A DNA stretch of 64,000 nt from the NCBI GenBank assembly GCA_013396635.1, contig WBMW01005475.1, positions 434,001 to 498,000 on the forward strand, in the 5' to 3' direction. Position 1 is the stretch's first letter. Each line of letters starts with the position of its first letter. This document shows, piece by piece, positions 33,971-46,865 of the stretch. Made by a program: the position numbers and the translations under genes. The stretch is from Penelope pileata. Lineage: Eukaryota; Chordata; Aves; Galliformes; Cracidae. The notes beneath the pieces are model-generated. The model was not told the DNA's origin. It made no database searches and saw only the letters and a list, made by a program, of their open reading frames with translations.

Positions 33971-36900
33971 TTTTTGATGTTATCAGAAAGCATCGCGTTT
34001 ATTCTGTTCTAAGATGAAGTCTCCAAGCGCGTTTATTTTGCGTATTGTGCAACAGCATTGCTATCTGCAGAGCTAAAGAAACATGAGAGCAACTTAGCTA
34101 GGGAAGTGCCAGCCTTCACCGTGACCCCTGGATGCTGCTTCCCATCCTTCTGGTCCCAGGAGCAGTCTGGGCTCTGTGCGTGGTTCCATCAGCCTCGTGT
34201 AGGTGCAGAACTGATTTTGATAACTCAAATGAGGGCTGGGTTCTTAAATAAGAAACACTGGGTTGTGCCAGGAACAGATGGCAGTAGACTGAAATGGAGG
34301 GTTTTTTCTCCTTTACCAAGTGCTATTTGGTAGGAGCCAAAATTTGTGCAGATCTCAATGCACAAGCTGTGTTCTACTTCTGCATGGGGTTTTATAATGG
34401 GGTTATCTGGGATGCTGAAGGACTGGACCAGGTACTAAACCTTGTCAAAATAGTTGGATCAGCAGCTCCTAGTGCCATTTATTGCCATGATTTGGGAATT
34501 TACTCTAGCATGGTCAAGGTTATTGTGCTGTGGTGTAACTGGAGTACACAATATCTCTGGATTTGGAACTAAAAGCCTTAAGAAGTGTCATTGGTCTGGC
34601 ATATAGCTGCTGGTGGTAGCAAGTATAAAAAGGATACATGAAGCTTTCTTCTTGACTCTGTGCCTTGTTTTTGATAGGTTGAACCTCTACCACAGTCTCC
34701 ATGGTGCATCTCATGCTAACCTGGGCTCTCTAGCACTCAGTCTGTGCAGTGCTGACCTCTGCAATAAAATGGGACTGAACTCAGAGAGCTCCACACAGTC
34801 ACGTAATGACAACCCTGGAGCTCTTGAATGCCTACAAGTCAGATTGAATGAAGCTTCCAGAGCTGGCTGCTTCCATTTCATGTAAAAACAGCTCTTAAAT
34901 TCAGTTGCTTGTCTTGCACATTTGGGTCTCCTTAGAGTGAGCCTGCTGGATACATGCACGCAATTCTTGCATGACACCATTCAATGATGAGATGTTAAAG
35001 AGTAAAATGAAAATAAACGCCCAGCACAGCTGGGAGGTTGGATCTTGCTTCATGCTAGATCACTCTGATTCGAGAGTCTCCCCTGCTGTGTGGTTTTTTT
35101 TTTTTTTTTTCTTGACCCAACATAATCCAGGAGGTCACAGTTCAGCAGTGCATCTGAAGCACGTTCCTAGGTTAAGACATGGGGCTAACCTTGTGTCCAG
35201 AGAGACTGGTCTGATGCTGAAATAACACACTGAACCAGAGCCTAAATATCTAAGAAAAAAAAATCATTATCCAAGAAATGTTTCATTTGGAGCTTGTTTT
35301 ATGCTGTACATCTATTTGGCCTGTGAGTGCTGTAAGGGTTGGGAACGTCATCTTCTGGGGGCTGTGCAGAGCCAGATTACTGCTTAACGCAGCCATAATC
35401 CTGTCATCTCTCGTTTATATCGTGTGTATTTCAGAGAAGGAGCTCCTCTTTCTCTGCTGTGTTAGTAGTGCACCAAGAGCCCTGTCAATGCTCAGTAAAT
35501 CCAACAGCCTGTTGGGAGTTGGTCTTTCTATTAAAGTGCTTTGCTGCTTCAGGAGTGATGGAAGAGCTACATTTTGGGATAGGAAGGAAAATTGTGCAAG
35601 AGCAGCAAGGTGTCTTTCTGCAGTGCACGCATTGCACAGAGCAAGGAAATAGCACAGAAGAGCACTGGAAAAAGCCTTGTGTGAGGCTTGCAAGGAGATT
35701 TGGGGCAAGCTCTGAAGATGGTGTGACAGGCCAGTCAGGTGAAGAAATGCAAAATTCCATTTGATATTGGAAGAGATATAAAGGAGTAAACTCTCTTGCC
35801 AGGAGAGAGAATGGGGTTGGATGGGGAATAGAAGAACTGTAGGTTAGAAATAGGGCTGCAAGAGGGAAGGGTGGCCAAGGCAGTAGGGGGGTTGTTTCTA
35901 TTTGTGTCTCTCTGGAAATGCTCCAAGAGTGAGGTTGGAAACGCCCTTCTGATCACATTGCCTCTTGCAATGGGGCAGGATTTCCACTTGTGCCTGGCAC
36001 GTGGTGGAGCAGAAAGCAGCATCCTGCCGTGACGGTGACTCTTCCTTCAGTAGAAATTCTGGGAGACTTGTGAGCTCCCAGTGAGTGACCCTGACACGAT
36101 ATTTACAGGGTAAATATTGACTTTGTGCCAGCCTGCATGTGTGTCCTTCCAAGAAATAATGGCACTCACATTGGCACTGAACTGAGAACTGCAACCTTTA
36201 ACGGGCTTCAGAGAGCAAAGCAAAAGCACAATGTTAATTTCTGTCTAAATAGAAATGGTCGAGCCACACAACTTAGTTTGGATGGAGCAGTCCTGGCATG
36301 GAGATGACTCCACCACTTCCATGTAACTGCAGTTACCAAGACATTTTTTCTCTGTTCTAAAGTGATAGAAAAATCTTGCAAGGTTCATCCCAAGTCAAAC
36401 AGTGCCTTTTTTTCTTAAACCAAGCCACAGAGGACATCATGTCTGTGTTTAGTTAAAAATGATAGTTCTCAATGATTATCAACATCTGTTAAGAGATCAG
36501 TGGGCTTCTGGCAAAAATCCAAGAGAATGTTTCAGTACTGGAGTTCATGGATTGGAAGATAAGGTTTCATTAAGACAATTTTGTAGAAGTCTACTTTGTT
36601 GCACAACACGTGTGCATGTTTTCTGCCTTTCTGTGTGCTCCTCTGTATCAATCATTGAGGACTGCTTTCTGCCCTAGTGTGCTCTAGCAACCTAAAGGTT
36701 GATTCCCTGTGTGTGGTTTGAACCTGATTTCCCATTATCCCATTAAATGTCTTAAGTTGTCAGATTTTTGATTTCAAAGAAATGCTTGAAAGACCTTGAG
36801 TTTTTCTTTAAGAGGAATGCACAGATTCAGAATGATTCTGCTGCACCTGCTTTAGCAATGTGTTGCTGGTGAGTATGCTGGCTTGTGGTCCAAGCCTTCA

Positions 36901-37379
36901 CATTTAAACAACCAGTGATGTGAAGGGACTGATGCATGCAGCGTCTCCTTCCCTCGGAATTTACTCTCTTCCTCTTTCACACCCAGCAAATCCTGGATAA
37001 CTGTGCTGTATTTAATTTTGCACTGCTGCTAGCTGGGTCATCCCCTTCCTTCTTGCTTCTGTTCCACCAGCAGGACCATGACTGGTGCCAGTCTCCTGGT
37101 AGGCTGCTGGTGGTGGCTGCAGCAGCCTTTTGCCCATCTGGTTTCAGTGCTGGTGCATTCTCAGCTTCGACGTGGCATTGGAAGCGAGCGCTGTTTGGGT
37201 GCTAGGAGGAAGCTGAAATAAGCTAATAAGAGATGAATTCTTTACTGACAAATGCCAAGTGAGCCGCGGTAGAGGGAATAATTGGAGCTGCTTCTACAGT
37301 TTTTCTGTTCTAAGTTTATTATATTAATCGGGAAGAAGTACTTAAACTTCTTTGTGGTTGCTCAGTGTAGCCTTTGGCT
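33971..37379. other. Unique non-coding DNA with a poly-T tract
   Basis: A T17 tract lies at 35094-35110. A 92-codon plus frame (34294-34572) has few competing frames but resembles nothing I know. No CpG cluster or CR1 end is seen. Base composition is somewhat more AT-rich than in the first 20 kb. Confidence 0.5.
35094..35110. repeat. Poly-T tract
   Basis: Seventeen consecutive T, with no SINE or LINE body recognisable on either side. Confidence 0.9.
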
Positions 37380-37760
37380 CCATGCACAACAGTGGTCAAA
37401 AAAAGCAAACAGAAGTGTTAAGAGGCACACAAAACACATGGAAAATATCTTGCCATTATATAAATGGCTGGAATGCCTTTGCCTGAAATATTGTCTTCCA
37501 TTCGAGTAAGTTCATCTCGGAAGGGACATAGCAAAATAAGAAGGAATTCAGAGACAGGACAAATGAAAAAGGGTGAGCACTTTGATATTTTGGAACAGTT
37601 TCCCCAGGATGAAGTTTTAAATCACTGGAAGGGGTATAAAGCAAGGAGATAAGTAGACCAGAAGTTGTTTCTCAGAGTGGGTGACAAATGGCATGGCCTG
37701 TTAAATCAGCAAGCTGATGGCCAGAAGGCAGAACCCCAGGGTGAGGGTGAGCTCCACGGG
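37380..37760 (+). mobile_element. Fossil CR1/L3-type LINE, reverse-transcriptase C-terminus
   Basis: Translation near 37435-37505 gives ENILPLYKWLECLCLKYC. This matches the well-known end of L2/L3/CR1 reverse transcriptase, where an (I/L)LPLYKSLVRPHLEYC-type motif precedes a W-x-P-x-x-x-x-D-I-x-x-L-E-x-V-Q-R-R segment. In another frame, downstream (about 37520-37620), DNA words such as GGACATAGCAAAATAAGAAG, TTCAGAGACAGG and GGAACAGTTTCCCCAGGATG continue the same family order (lysine-rich VQRR region, then the EQLPYEER-like segment). Frame changes and stops show it is long dead. The match past about 37640 (CAGAAGTTGTTTCTCAGAG...) is weaker. High divergence from CR1 consensus points to an ancient L3/CR1-like copy, much older than the short CR1 tails elsewhere in the window. 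Confidence 0.75.
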
Positions 37761-40700
37761 ATGCTCCTGAGATCTGAGTTCAACACGACTCAACAAGACC
37801 AACCAAATATACAAATATTGCAGTATCTGTACTCCTAGATAAAAATTGAACAGGTTCAGGAAGAGCAAAGGGAATTATACATCTTTATGTTTCTAGTTGT
37901 AAGTTAATTAGGTAAATAGACTGTCACCTTTGAGCATGATTAGTTATGTTGTTGTTACTCCCCCAGGTTTGAGGGATTTCTGCCTCTTCCCATTGTGAAT
38001 GGAGGCAGATGCTCAGTGTGTGGGTGAAGCCAAGAGGTATGGCAGTACTGCTTTGGCACATCCTAGCAGTTTTGGGAAAAGCAATTTTTGCCTTTGAGGA
38101 GTCTCCTGTGGACCAGGACTTCAAGCACCAGGCAGACTCGGATTTTGGGGATTGCAAAATTTCATAAGCCAGTGAGCTTTCAATGCAACTTCTTGCCATC
38201 CTCCAAGGATTGTGCTGTCTCTTATCTGTCCCCTCTTATCAATTCTTCTGCTTCCATCATCTTTCATCTGCCCTTAATTAACTTCTCCCATTCTGCTGAG
38301 TGTATGTACTCCAGAGATTAACGTAAGAGGGAGAGCAAAGTTGCAAGAGAATTGAAAATCAATGTTTCTGTCTTCATATACCTGTCAGGGATTGAGTGCC
38401 AGGGCTGGAATTTGTCCCCTGATAGCTGGTGGTATCACCCCCACCTAAATCACCTTTCCAGCACTGCTTAAGATGAATTAGCCTTGGCAGCTTGGCTGTG
38501 ATCCGGTTCAAGTTAAAAAATGTTTGGTAAAATAGGAAGGAGTCAATGCTTACTCCTATTTCACCCTGTCTGCCAATAGCATGGGCTTGGAGGGAGAGGA
38601 AGCAACAAGCAGTCAAGTTCTGGGTCCTCAGCTATGGCAAATGCTGAGCCCATCTGCTTAGGAAAAGGGCTGAGCATCAGGCCCTTCAGCCAGATTTATT
38701 CATCTGCCGATCTATGGGATCAAGGGGAGGTCTGTTTCTACATCTAATCTCTTGCAGGCATGTGATTACAACATCTTAATGATCGTGGGTTAGGTCAGTT
38801 TTTAATTAGCTGAGCCACATGATAGGCTTCCACGCTGCCAGCAAACTCTTTCCTTATTGATGTCTGGTCTGATGTTACAACACAGCAGCTGTGCCAGTGA
38901 AATCATAGATTTATGGGTTAAAACCCATCGTGTAGTGAATTGTATTTCCCAATCTCAAACTGTTTTGCTCTGATCTGCATGGGACACGGTGGGTCTAAAT
39001 TTCAGAATGCTGTGAGTCTCCCTTTGTTCAATGTTTTATGTAGCATGCAATTAATCAGAAAAAGTAATGCTGAAAATTGCTTGGGAGGTTACAAACAGGG
39101 AATGTGGATACTACAAGGGATCACATGGTGCTGCGGTCCAGCGGAATCGAATGCCATTACTGACTGAATCACATGTTTTTGTACTAGTAACAACCAATAA
39201 CACCCCTGTTCTCTCCAAAAGGACTAAATATAGTCCCAAAAAGCTCCAACCAACAAGGATTGGCACCAGATTGTAACTTTTCCACAAGCCCTGTGCCATG
39301 GCCGCTGCACAAGCCTGCTGTTCCAGGAGCAGATGGCAGAGCAGGCTGCAAATCTGAGTCAGTCCACTTCTCCCTTTCCCCTTCACTGCAAGGAGGGATG
39401 TAGCCTGTGCTGGCTTCATGCATCGTTTCACATCCATCATCTTGCATTGGAAAGGGCAGCTGTATGACTTTGGTTTTCCTGGACCACGTGTGGAACGTAG
39501 CAGTCCCCCCATCTTCCCTCCCTGCTATGTGCTGGGCTGGAGGAGATGGTCCTCCAGTGATTAAATGGGCCGCGACCCTTCCAATGTCGATGCACAAATC
39601 TGTTTTCCTAAATGTACATCTCAACACTCACGCGCTGTACACGTACTCCGCTCTTGACCCCTGTTGCATGCTAAGTAGAAAAGTTTTTTCCATTTATTTC
39701 CTGGAGGTCTGGAGATTTCAAACAAGGCTGTCCCTTTGAGCCATCCAGGTCTGGAGTGTATTTAAGTGCCGAAGCTTAGCCAAGTTTGAACACACTGAGA
39801 CCTCTCGAAAGTATGCACGTGAGCAAATCGTTCCTTATCGTACTCTTCTGCCGAGCCAAGGAAGAAGTCCCTGGTGATGCTGATCTCCAAGCTGGGGCAC
39901 ATTCTGGGGAGGGTTTAATCTTCCCTGGAAGTCTGGTGCTGATCGCTCGTGAAGTCAGGGCTCCCAACCTGCTGTGATGTTGATGGTTCATAAATTCATC
40001 AAATCTTGGGCTCTGAGAACATTGCTAGGATTTTTTCTTTCCCCTCCATGTAAAGCAGACTGTTGACTTATGGTTCTTCAGCTGTTATGCTTGATTGCCT
40101 GCCCCGCTTCCCTCCATGGTTGTAATTGGACTTAGCCAGGTTTGCTTACGCCGTTCTTTCTCTCTGCCAGCCTGGAAGCTCGTTTGGTTAAAACTGACTT
40201 TGGTTAAAACTTGACCCTAACCCCAACCATATTGCCCAGTCCCAAACTTGGGCACTTTCCTGCCCTAGTGGGGAAGGCAGGAGCCTCCTGTAGACCACTT
40301 ACCCACTGGTGTTGTCTGTAAATGATATTTGCTGTTATTGTTTGCAAGGAGACGTGCTAAAGGAGGAAGTTCTGCATTGCTCTTTTGAGCTAACATTTGC
40401 TCATCTGCATCTTCTGTTTGGGCCCGGGATACGCCATAAGAAAAAGTACTTGTGTATGGAAGCTCATCTGTCTCAAGTCTCCATTAATTTAATATTCAGA
40501 GATTTTTCCTCAGAGGTTTTATTTTGACCCAAAACCAAGTTACACCACCCCTGAATCAGTGACTTAGGGAAGCAGAGTTGGGTTCGATGGTCTTGAAGCT
40601 GAGTGAGGTTTTGTATTCTGAGCCTGATCTGGAGTTGAAGTTCCTGGGGCAGTCTTTGGAGAGAAGGAAGAACAGAGACTGTAGATCCATCCCCTTTGTT

Positions 40701-43514
40701 TGCCACAGATGTCCTTTATGTCCCCTTTGCTGTCACCCAAAGATGCCTGCTGTGCTCTCAAGGGTAAAGGTAGCTCAGTTGTCTTGCTGGGTATCAGGCA
40801 GCTCAGCTGTATCAGCTGGCCTAATTGGTAGAGCTAATTACATGATGTGGGGCTCTGTGCTAGTGCAACCTACTACCTCCCATTTGCTTCAGATGCTTTG
40901 TGCTGGGGACCCCAGTGGCTTGGGGATGGTGCAGGAGAGCTGGGGAAGGGCTGCTTGCCTGTTGAGACTTCTCACTGTTCCCTTCCTAAAAATTGCAAGT
41001 CACAATGTCATTATCCTTTTGGTTGTGTCCTGGATAGGAGGAACCTGCTCATCATCCTGCTTTGGGGATGTGTTTGTGCAGGGAAATCATATGTGGCTCT
41101 GTGCATGGCACCGTCTGGTGTGTGCAAGCCCTGTGGGTGACAGTTCCCTGTCCAGGGTGACAAAACCTCCCTCCTGTCCCACTGAGCTTCAGATCTTCTG
41201 CGTCCAATGACAAGAGGTGGGCTGATGTCAAGATCCAGAGATGCCTAAGATGCAACTTCTTCTTTTATAAGTCTACTAAAAAGCGTCGTACCAGATTGCC
41301 AGGAGCAGCTGGGCTCATGGTTGAGGTGTGGATTATGTATGTGCCTATCTTAGACCCTTTCCTTATTCTGAGGATCTATCCATCTGTTTTATTGAGCTGG
41401 GCGTTTCAGAGCATGGTGTGATAGTGCTTAGGAGCCTACAGCTGCAGATGTTTTCCCAAAGGCAGCTTTTTCAGCAGTCATTTCTGAAAAGCACAACGTA
41501 TGTGTCTGCATGTACCTTGCTGTGTTACTGGTGGTTATGCAGACCGTGCAGCAGCCAGGGATAAATAACAAGATGTGTGGTCAGATAGCTGGTTGTGTGC
41601 CCAAGTGGCTTAACTGGGAGGAAGCTATCTGTTCTGGGCTTACCTCCCGGTGACACTGGCACCACTGCCTGCAGGAATTATCGGCTTATTGCTTAAGCTT
41701 GTCTGAGCAGGGGCTGATGGATGGTCTGATTCCTGCTGCAGCTTTCCTAGGGCACCGCGATCTCGTGGGATGCTACAGGAGTCTGCAGGCAGGTAGCTGC
41801 TCCTGCTGGTGTGCCCGTAGGTCTGGTGGAAGAGGATCTGTTACAGAAGAATCAGAACTGGAACCAACTTGTGGTGTGTACCTGGGGAAGGTGGCTTGTT
41901 CTGTTGGAAAGGTTTGTGACACGTGGAGCCTGGATACCGAAAGCCCCATGTTTGAGCTTAGGACTGCTTGAGTTAGAGGAATAACACCAGGGTAAGGTGA
42001 GGGCTCCACTCCAGATGCTCTGCATGACTGAGGTAACTATTCTTGCTTTCCTCCTAGCAGGTAAAACAGCAGAGGAATCTGCTGCAACACTGGGAGCTGA
42101 GCATAGATTGAGTTTTGCTGTGCTGCTTTGGTGTCTTCTGCATAATGGGCTGGCGTGGGTTTGACTCCCAGACTTCAGGCTTATCCAGAGTAATTCTGAT
42201 AATGCCTCGGATCAAATGGGTGTCCCACAGTCATCTCTTGGTGCATGTGGTGCAGAATGGGTTATCAAAGCCCCAGCAGTGTGTTTGCATGGCAGGTGAC
42301 TCCTAGGCATCAGCATGACTCGCTGTCTTCCCTCACCATCTCTACTCAGTGTTGGCCACCACTGCCTGTATTTCTGAGCTATGGAGATGCTGTAGGAACT
42401 GCTGGCAGCTTTGGGAGGGCAGCCACTCCGTGCTGTGAGCATTCAGTGATGGGCTGAGTGTGAGGATAACAGTTTTGTGTTGGTATGTGCACATGGGAGC
42501 TCCTAAGTGCAGCACAAAAGTAAGAAAGGATGCAGAGAAGGAGATGTTGTAAAACTGTTGGTGAAATACAGCCACTGGCGTTCTCCTTCCCTCATTTCTG
42601 TCAAGGAAGATACCTGTGAGATCAGAGTGTATTTGGTTTTGCCTGCAGGAATGAAGGAAGCTGGGAGGATTTCTGATGATGGTTCTTTTTTTCCGGGACA
42701 CTTTGGCTAGCTGCTTGGGCTGCCATAGAGCTCAGCATTTCTGCAAAGAGATTTCAGCAAAGTGTTAAATTCAAATGCTGTACAAAACAGGGTGGAGTTC
42801 CCACAGCGAGGCTTTCCTGTTTCTGGATGATGCCAGTGCCTTTCGTGAAAGCATCTTCCCACCATCCTGCCTTCCCTCTCTTATCACCACCAGCTTTGTG
42901 TGTGTATTCCCCATGACGGGAGAAGGTTTGTGAGCTCTGATCCCCCTCATCTGTTCCAAGTGCTTCTGAACGTGCCAGTCAAGAAGGCACTGCAGCCTAG
43001 CATAGCGTGAAATATTTTGAGTGTCCTGCTGTAGGTCTCGCCTCTATAAACAACAGCCATTCCAGAAGCCTTGCAAGGATTGATAGGATCAGGATGTGTT
43101 TGTCAGCATGGAGGGCTGGCTGAGATGGAGCCGTTGTAACTCACCCTCGAAGGGATGGGGGGAGCTGAATCTGTTTTGTCTGTGGCTATGAGGGAAGAAG
43201 GTCTTAAAAATGAGGAGAGACGTCTCAGCTTGAGATGTGTTTTCCCAATAAAATGTTATGACATCTTTCTAATGGCGCGTTACCTTTTCAATCTGCGCTG
43301 CCTCATCTTAGAAGAATGCACTCAACCCTTATAGGTGGGAGCACGCACACGGGTGTAAAGTGAAACGAGCGTTTTGGTTGACCTGAAGTGAAGGTTTTCT
43401 TTCCCCAGGACTTTGCCTCTTCACAGAAAGCTCAAAATTCTCAGCTTTTTTTCTTACTGATCTGGAATGAAGCTGTGTTTCAGAACATGGGTGTTTTGAG
43501 ACAGGCCTTACCTT
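37761..43514. other. Unique non-coding DNA
   Basis: No gene is recognised. Small features: a 13-bp direct repeat TTTGGTTAAAACT at 40183-40195 and 40199-40211; a loosely telomere-like CCCTAACCCC at 40214-40223; and a modest CpG patch around 39568-39655. A 210-codon plus frame (40578-41210) lacks any domain. The patch at 38775-38880 (TTAATGATCG, TTTTTAATTAGCTGAG) has homeodomain cores and could be a short enhancer. Confidence 0.5.
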
Positions 43515-43581
43515 CTTGGGGGCTGGACTCGATCTCTCAAGGTCCCTTCCAACCCCTACAATTCTGTGATTCTGTGATTCT
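43515..43581 (+). mobile_element. CR1 LINE 3'-end fragment with 8-bp terminal repeat
   Basis: GGGGGCTGGACTCGATCTCT is followed by AAGGTCCCTTCCAACCCC and then ATTCTGTGATTCTGTGATTC, the diagnostic CR1 tail with its tandem 8-bp terminal repeat. About 65 bp remain. The repeat ends at about 43581, marking the 3' insertion boundary. The element is 5'-truncated and non-autonomous. Confidence 0.95.
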
Positions 43582-45544
43582 CCTCAGTGCTGGGCTTCTG
43601 CTCCATTCCAGCTTCAGCAGAGCAACCGGCTGTTGCCGACGCGCCTGGGAAGTTTATAGGGGTTTGCAGCTGCACCCGTTCAGACGGCTGCACTGAGTCT
43701 GTTCCAGCAGTCTCTGTTTTCAGCCCAGGGGTGGACGCTACAAATCATGAGTAGCTTTTGTGTTATGGTCCCACCAAGGAATGCTAATCATGAACTCAGC
43801 TCCCTCCGTGGTGGGTACGCTGAGCGTTTCTTGGAGTCCGAGCGCTGTAGGACCTTTGGGTAACGAAGCTCAGTTGGAAAAAGCGAGGCCCCAAGCATTG
43901 TGATGTGCTACGGTGCAAGTGGGCACACCTGAATGGCCTGCTTTCCACCGGCCTTGCTGTGCAGATGCTGGAAGAGCGTTATCCCAGGGCATCTTTCCAT
44001 TGCCATTCCCAGGCCCCCAGCACTTCCAGGGATGAGCGCGGCTCACCCGCTTTATGCAACTGAAATCCCGCTCTGGTTTCTTGGCGTAACAGCGACACAC
44101 CCTTTTTTATTAACGCAGAGCCCATGGGGAGAGGAGAAGTTGATGGGGTGGGGACCCCTTGGTTTAGCAACGCCAGTTCCACACCCACTCTTCAGCTGGT
44201 CTGCTTGCGATCATCGTTCTGGGGAGCAGTGGACCAGGTCAATTACTCCATAACAGCTCCGTCTATGACTCTTCAGTCATGCAGCTGTATCAGAATTACA
44301 ACAAAAACAACCTCAGTTATCCTAGTTGGATGTGAAAGTAGACGCGTGTTCCATGAGTAGCGGTGATGCCAGAACGTGGAGGTCAATGTTGTTCAGTGTT
44401 TTTTGGCAAAAGAAAAACCTATCGTATGGAAGCTGGTGCCTGGGGAATCTCCATGGAGCGGCGAGATGAGCTCTGCGCATGACTGGAGATAATTGGGCTT
44501 GGGGGGATGATTGAGCCAGGGAATATTGGAGAGCGGCTCCGCGCGGCTGCCAGCAATCCCCCCAAGCCCAGTGGCCACCCTTCTTGGGGATGAAGTCATT
44601 GGAAGCAACGAAGCGATTTATCCAGGGAGCCAACCTGCCTCCAGAGGGCCCGGGGGCAACAGTGAGTTTCTGGTACATCTGGAGCCATGTTATAAGTCGG
44701 TATTTGTATTCTCGGCCATCTGTGAATACGGGTGCTAGTGATATTGCCTTGTTTCCCCCGATCAGCTCTAAGTTGCCAAGTTTCCTCTTTTTTTTTCCCC
44801 TTCTCTCCAGCGAAAGGCTCTCAGCTCTTCTTTCCTGGAGAACGAGGTGCTTAGCACTGTCAGCACCGCGTGAGCCATCCCTGCAGCAACAGCTCTGCAT
44901 CCAAGGGGATGTAGGCAATGTGTTAGTACTTGTGGAAAAATCCCCCGGAGCTTCCAATTTTCATTGGAGTTATTGAAAACAAAGAGAGTGGAGAAAGTTT
45001 TGTTCACCAAGCTCTGGAAAACACCGCTGATAGTATCTTTGCAGGGCTATTTTCAGCCTCCCACATTAAAAGATGAGTTTGAGGTACCAAGTTTCGGGCT
45101 TACGTTTCCAGTTTTCCAGAGTTCGGGGGCTCCAAGCAGAAGAGGAACGTGGGCTTGAAATCATCTTTTGGCTTCTGTGGCACAGAGACCAGTGTGGAAG
45201 GAGTGACCAAGCCTTCAGGAGGTGCTGATGGAGGTGAGTCCAGCACAGCAGGCTGGGGCTGGTCCTCCAGGAGAAGACTGCCCAAGTGATGGTCAGAGCC
45301 ATCGTAATGGGCTGTAATGTGGTTTTGATGAGGTTTGCCTTCTGCTCTGAAGAAATCTGCAGCTTTTCATCGTCACCCCCAAGAACTGGATCCATTCTGA
45401 AGAGCAACAATACATGGAAAATGGAATATTTTGCTTATGAAAGTAACTTGGAGTTCCAGCTCCAAGGTTGGCAACCAAAGCTCGGAGAGGCTAAGGAGCT
45501 GGAGAGCACGCTGCTCCCCCTTCCAAAAGAAACCTCGGTGTGTG
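43582..45544. other. Unique non-coding DNA
   Basis: No gene is recognised. A 211-codon minus frame (44322-44957) is overlapped by others and shows no domain. A T-rich pyrimidine tract lies near 44786-44810. Confidence 0.5.
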
Positions 45545-45665
45545 CCAGCACTTTTATTTATAATGTTAAAATAAGTTGAGTACATTAAAAGGTATTATTG
45601 AGGGAGCAGGACTTAAAATATATCATTTTTATGTTATTAGGCCGCTCTAAGTGAGGTGTCCTTCT
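45545..45665. promoter_or_regulatory. AT-rich candidate conserved element
   Basis: A compact AT-rich island (TTTATTTATAATGTTAAAAT, GTACATTAAAAGG, TATATCATTTTTATGTTATT) sits between GC-rich flanks. It could be a conserved enhancer core or simply a low-GC patch. Confidence 0.22.
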
Positions 45666-45989
45666 GCAAGCAGATAATCTGTCCCTCTGCCTGGATTCCA
45701 CGCTGGAACTTACTGGAAGCTTTTCACCACAAGAATCCGAGCAAACTGATTATTTTCAAGGAAAGAAAAGGGAGATTGAAGAGAATAATGAAATACATAA
45801 CCTCAAACCACGGTGGAGAAATTTCCTGACAGCAGTGCTATGTCTCATGACCACCTGATTGCTCCTGCTCGGGTGAGGGGTTTGAGCAGATGCCCATAGG
45901 GGAGCTCGGTGGGGGTTTGGGGTGGGCTGCACCTGGAGCTGTGCAGCCTCATTCCAGCCTTGTTTGTAGCAAGGGGAATCCTGAAGGAA

Positions 45990-46235
45990 TCCAGACATCC
46001 GAGAGCATCCCCGAGTCGCGCTGACCTTTACGAGCCGTTCCATCGCGTTAACGTCCGGTGGTCTGAGCTGTGACATAAGGAAGCGTCTGGGAAAGGACGT
46101 CAGGGTAATGAAGGTGTTGCAATGGAAGCCAGAGCATGCAGCCAGACCCTCAGACGAGGAGGAGAGGGGAAGATACACCGACCACATCCTGTCCGGGAGC
46201 GCTGCGCGTCGGGCTCGTGGCATATTTCATGTTAG
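45990..46235. promoter_or_regulatory. CpG-retaining candidate conserved element
   Basis: Positions 46012-46057 hold 9 CpG in 46 bp with 16 C and 12 G, an observed/expected ratio of about 2. More CpG follow at about 46086-46100 and 46178-46220 (GAGCGCTGCGCGTCGGGCTC), roughly 20 in 230 bp. It includes GTTAACG and GACGTCA-like (CRE-type) words. A 155-codon minus frame (45756-46223) crosses it without a recognisable domain. I favour an unmethylated regulatory element; an exon is possible. Confidence 0.35.
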
Positions 46236-46337
46236 AGAAAGGGCTCAGTGTCCAGCTGAATTCCCCACAGCGAGGGATTTCCAAGGGCTGATTTTTCACA
46301 GCAAAGTGCGTGTGCTTATTCAATAAGCACTAAGGTT

Positions 46338-46349
46338 GTGTGTGTGTGC
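46338..46349. repeat. Short GT microsatellite
   Basis: A short (GT)n run at the end of a purine/pyrimidine-alternating segment that continues as GCACATGC. Confidence 0.8.
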
Positions 46350-46570
46350 ACATGCCCAGTTTGACAGCTGTGCTCTTGCACGTAACATAAATCAGGGATT
46401 TCGGTGCACTGTGCGTCTGTCAGGTGCATGTTGTGAACATGACGTTTGTGCCCTGGTGCGATGCCATGGGGATGGGCTCTCCTCATCTGGGTGCTCCTGT
46501 TGGAGAGGTGACCCAGGGATGTGGCATGCAGGCAGGTGGGGGACCCCCAGGGAGGGCCCCAGGCTGTGTG

Positions 46571-46594
46571 ATGGATTAATGGATGGATTAATCC
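46571..46594. promoter_or_regulatory. Paired K50-homeodomain-type sites
   Basis: ATGGATTAATGGATGGATTA followed by ATCC is an imperfect 12-bp tandem repeat. It gives GGATTA at 46573 and a palindromic GGATTAATCC at 46585-46594. TAATCC is the core bound by OTX, CRX, PITX and goosecoid-class homeodomains, and an inverted pair can bind dimers. The site is only 24 bp and may be chance. Confidence 0.25.
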
Positions 46595-46865
46595 TCGCGC
46601 GTCTGCCTGTGCTCATGCTCGTCTCTGCAGGTGGGAGCAGAATCCTGGATACAGCCCCAGTCAGTGCTGCCACAACCACTGGCTGAATGTGACAGGAATA
46701 GCATAAAGAAATGTAAAGAGAGAGAACTCGCGTGTAATTTGATCAGAAAGGAGCTAAGCTGTATCCAGATGGAGCCCATGGAGTCTTAGGGATGGACAAA
46801 ATGAGGTGCAACCTTGGGTAGCCCAGGGTGGTAAATCCCTGGTTACGTGCCCAGGGTTTGGGCAT

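Noticed and set aside
38902..38925. CR1 tail from AAATCATAGATTTATGGGTT
   Set aside because: Only the first few bases match; the diagnostic TTGGAA...CCAACC part is missing.
40583..40593. tRNA gene from a B-box-like GGGTTCGATGG
   Set aside because: No A box at the right distance and no cloverleaf; the TAGCTCAGTTG word at about 40770 is also isolated.
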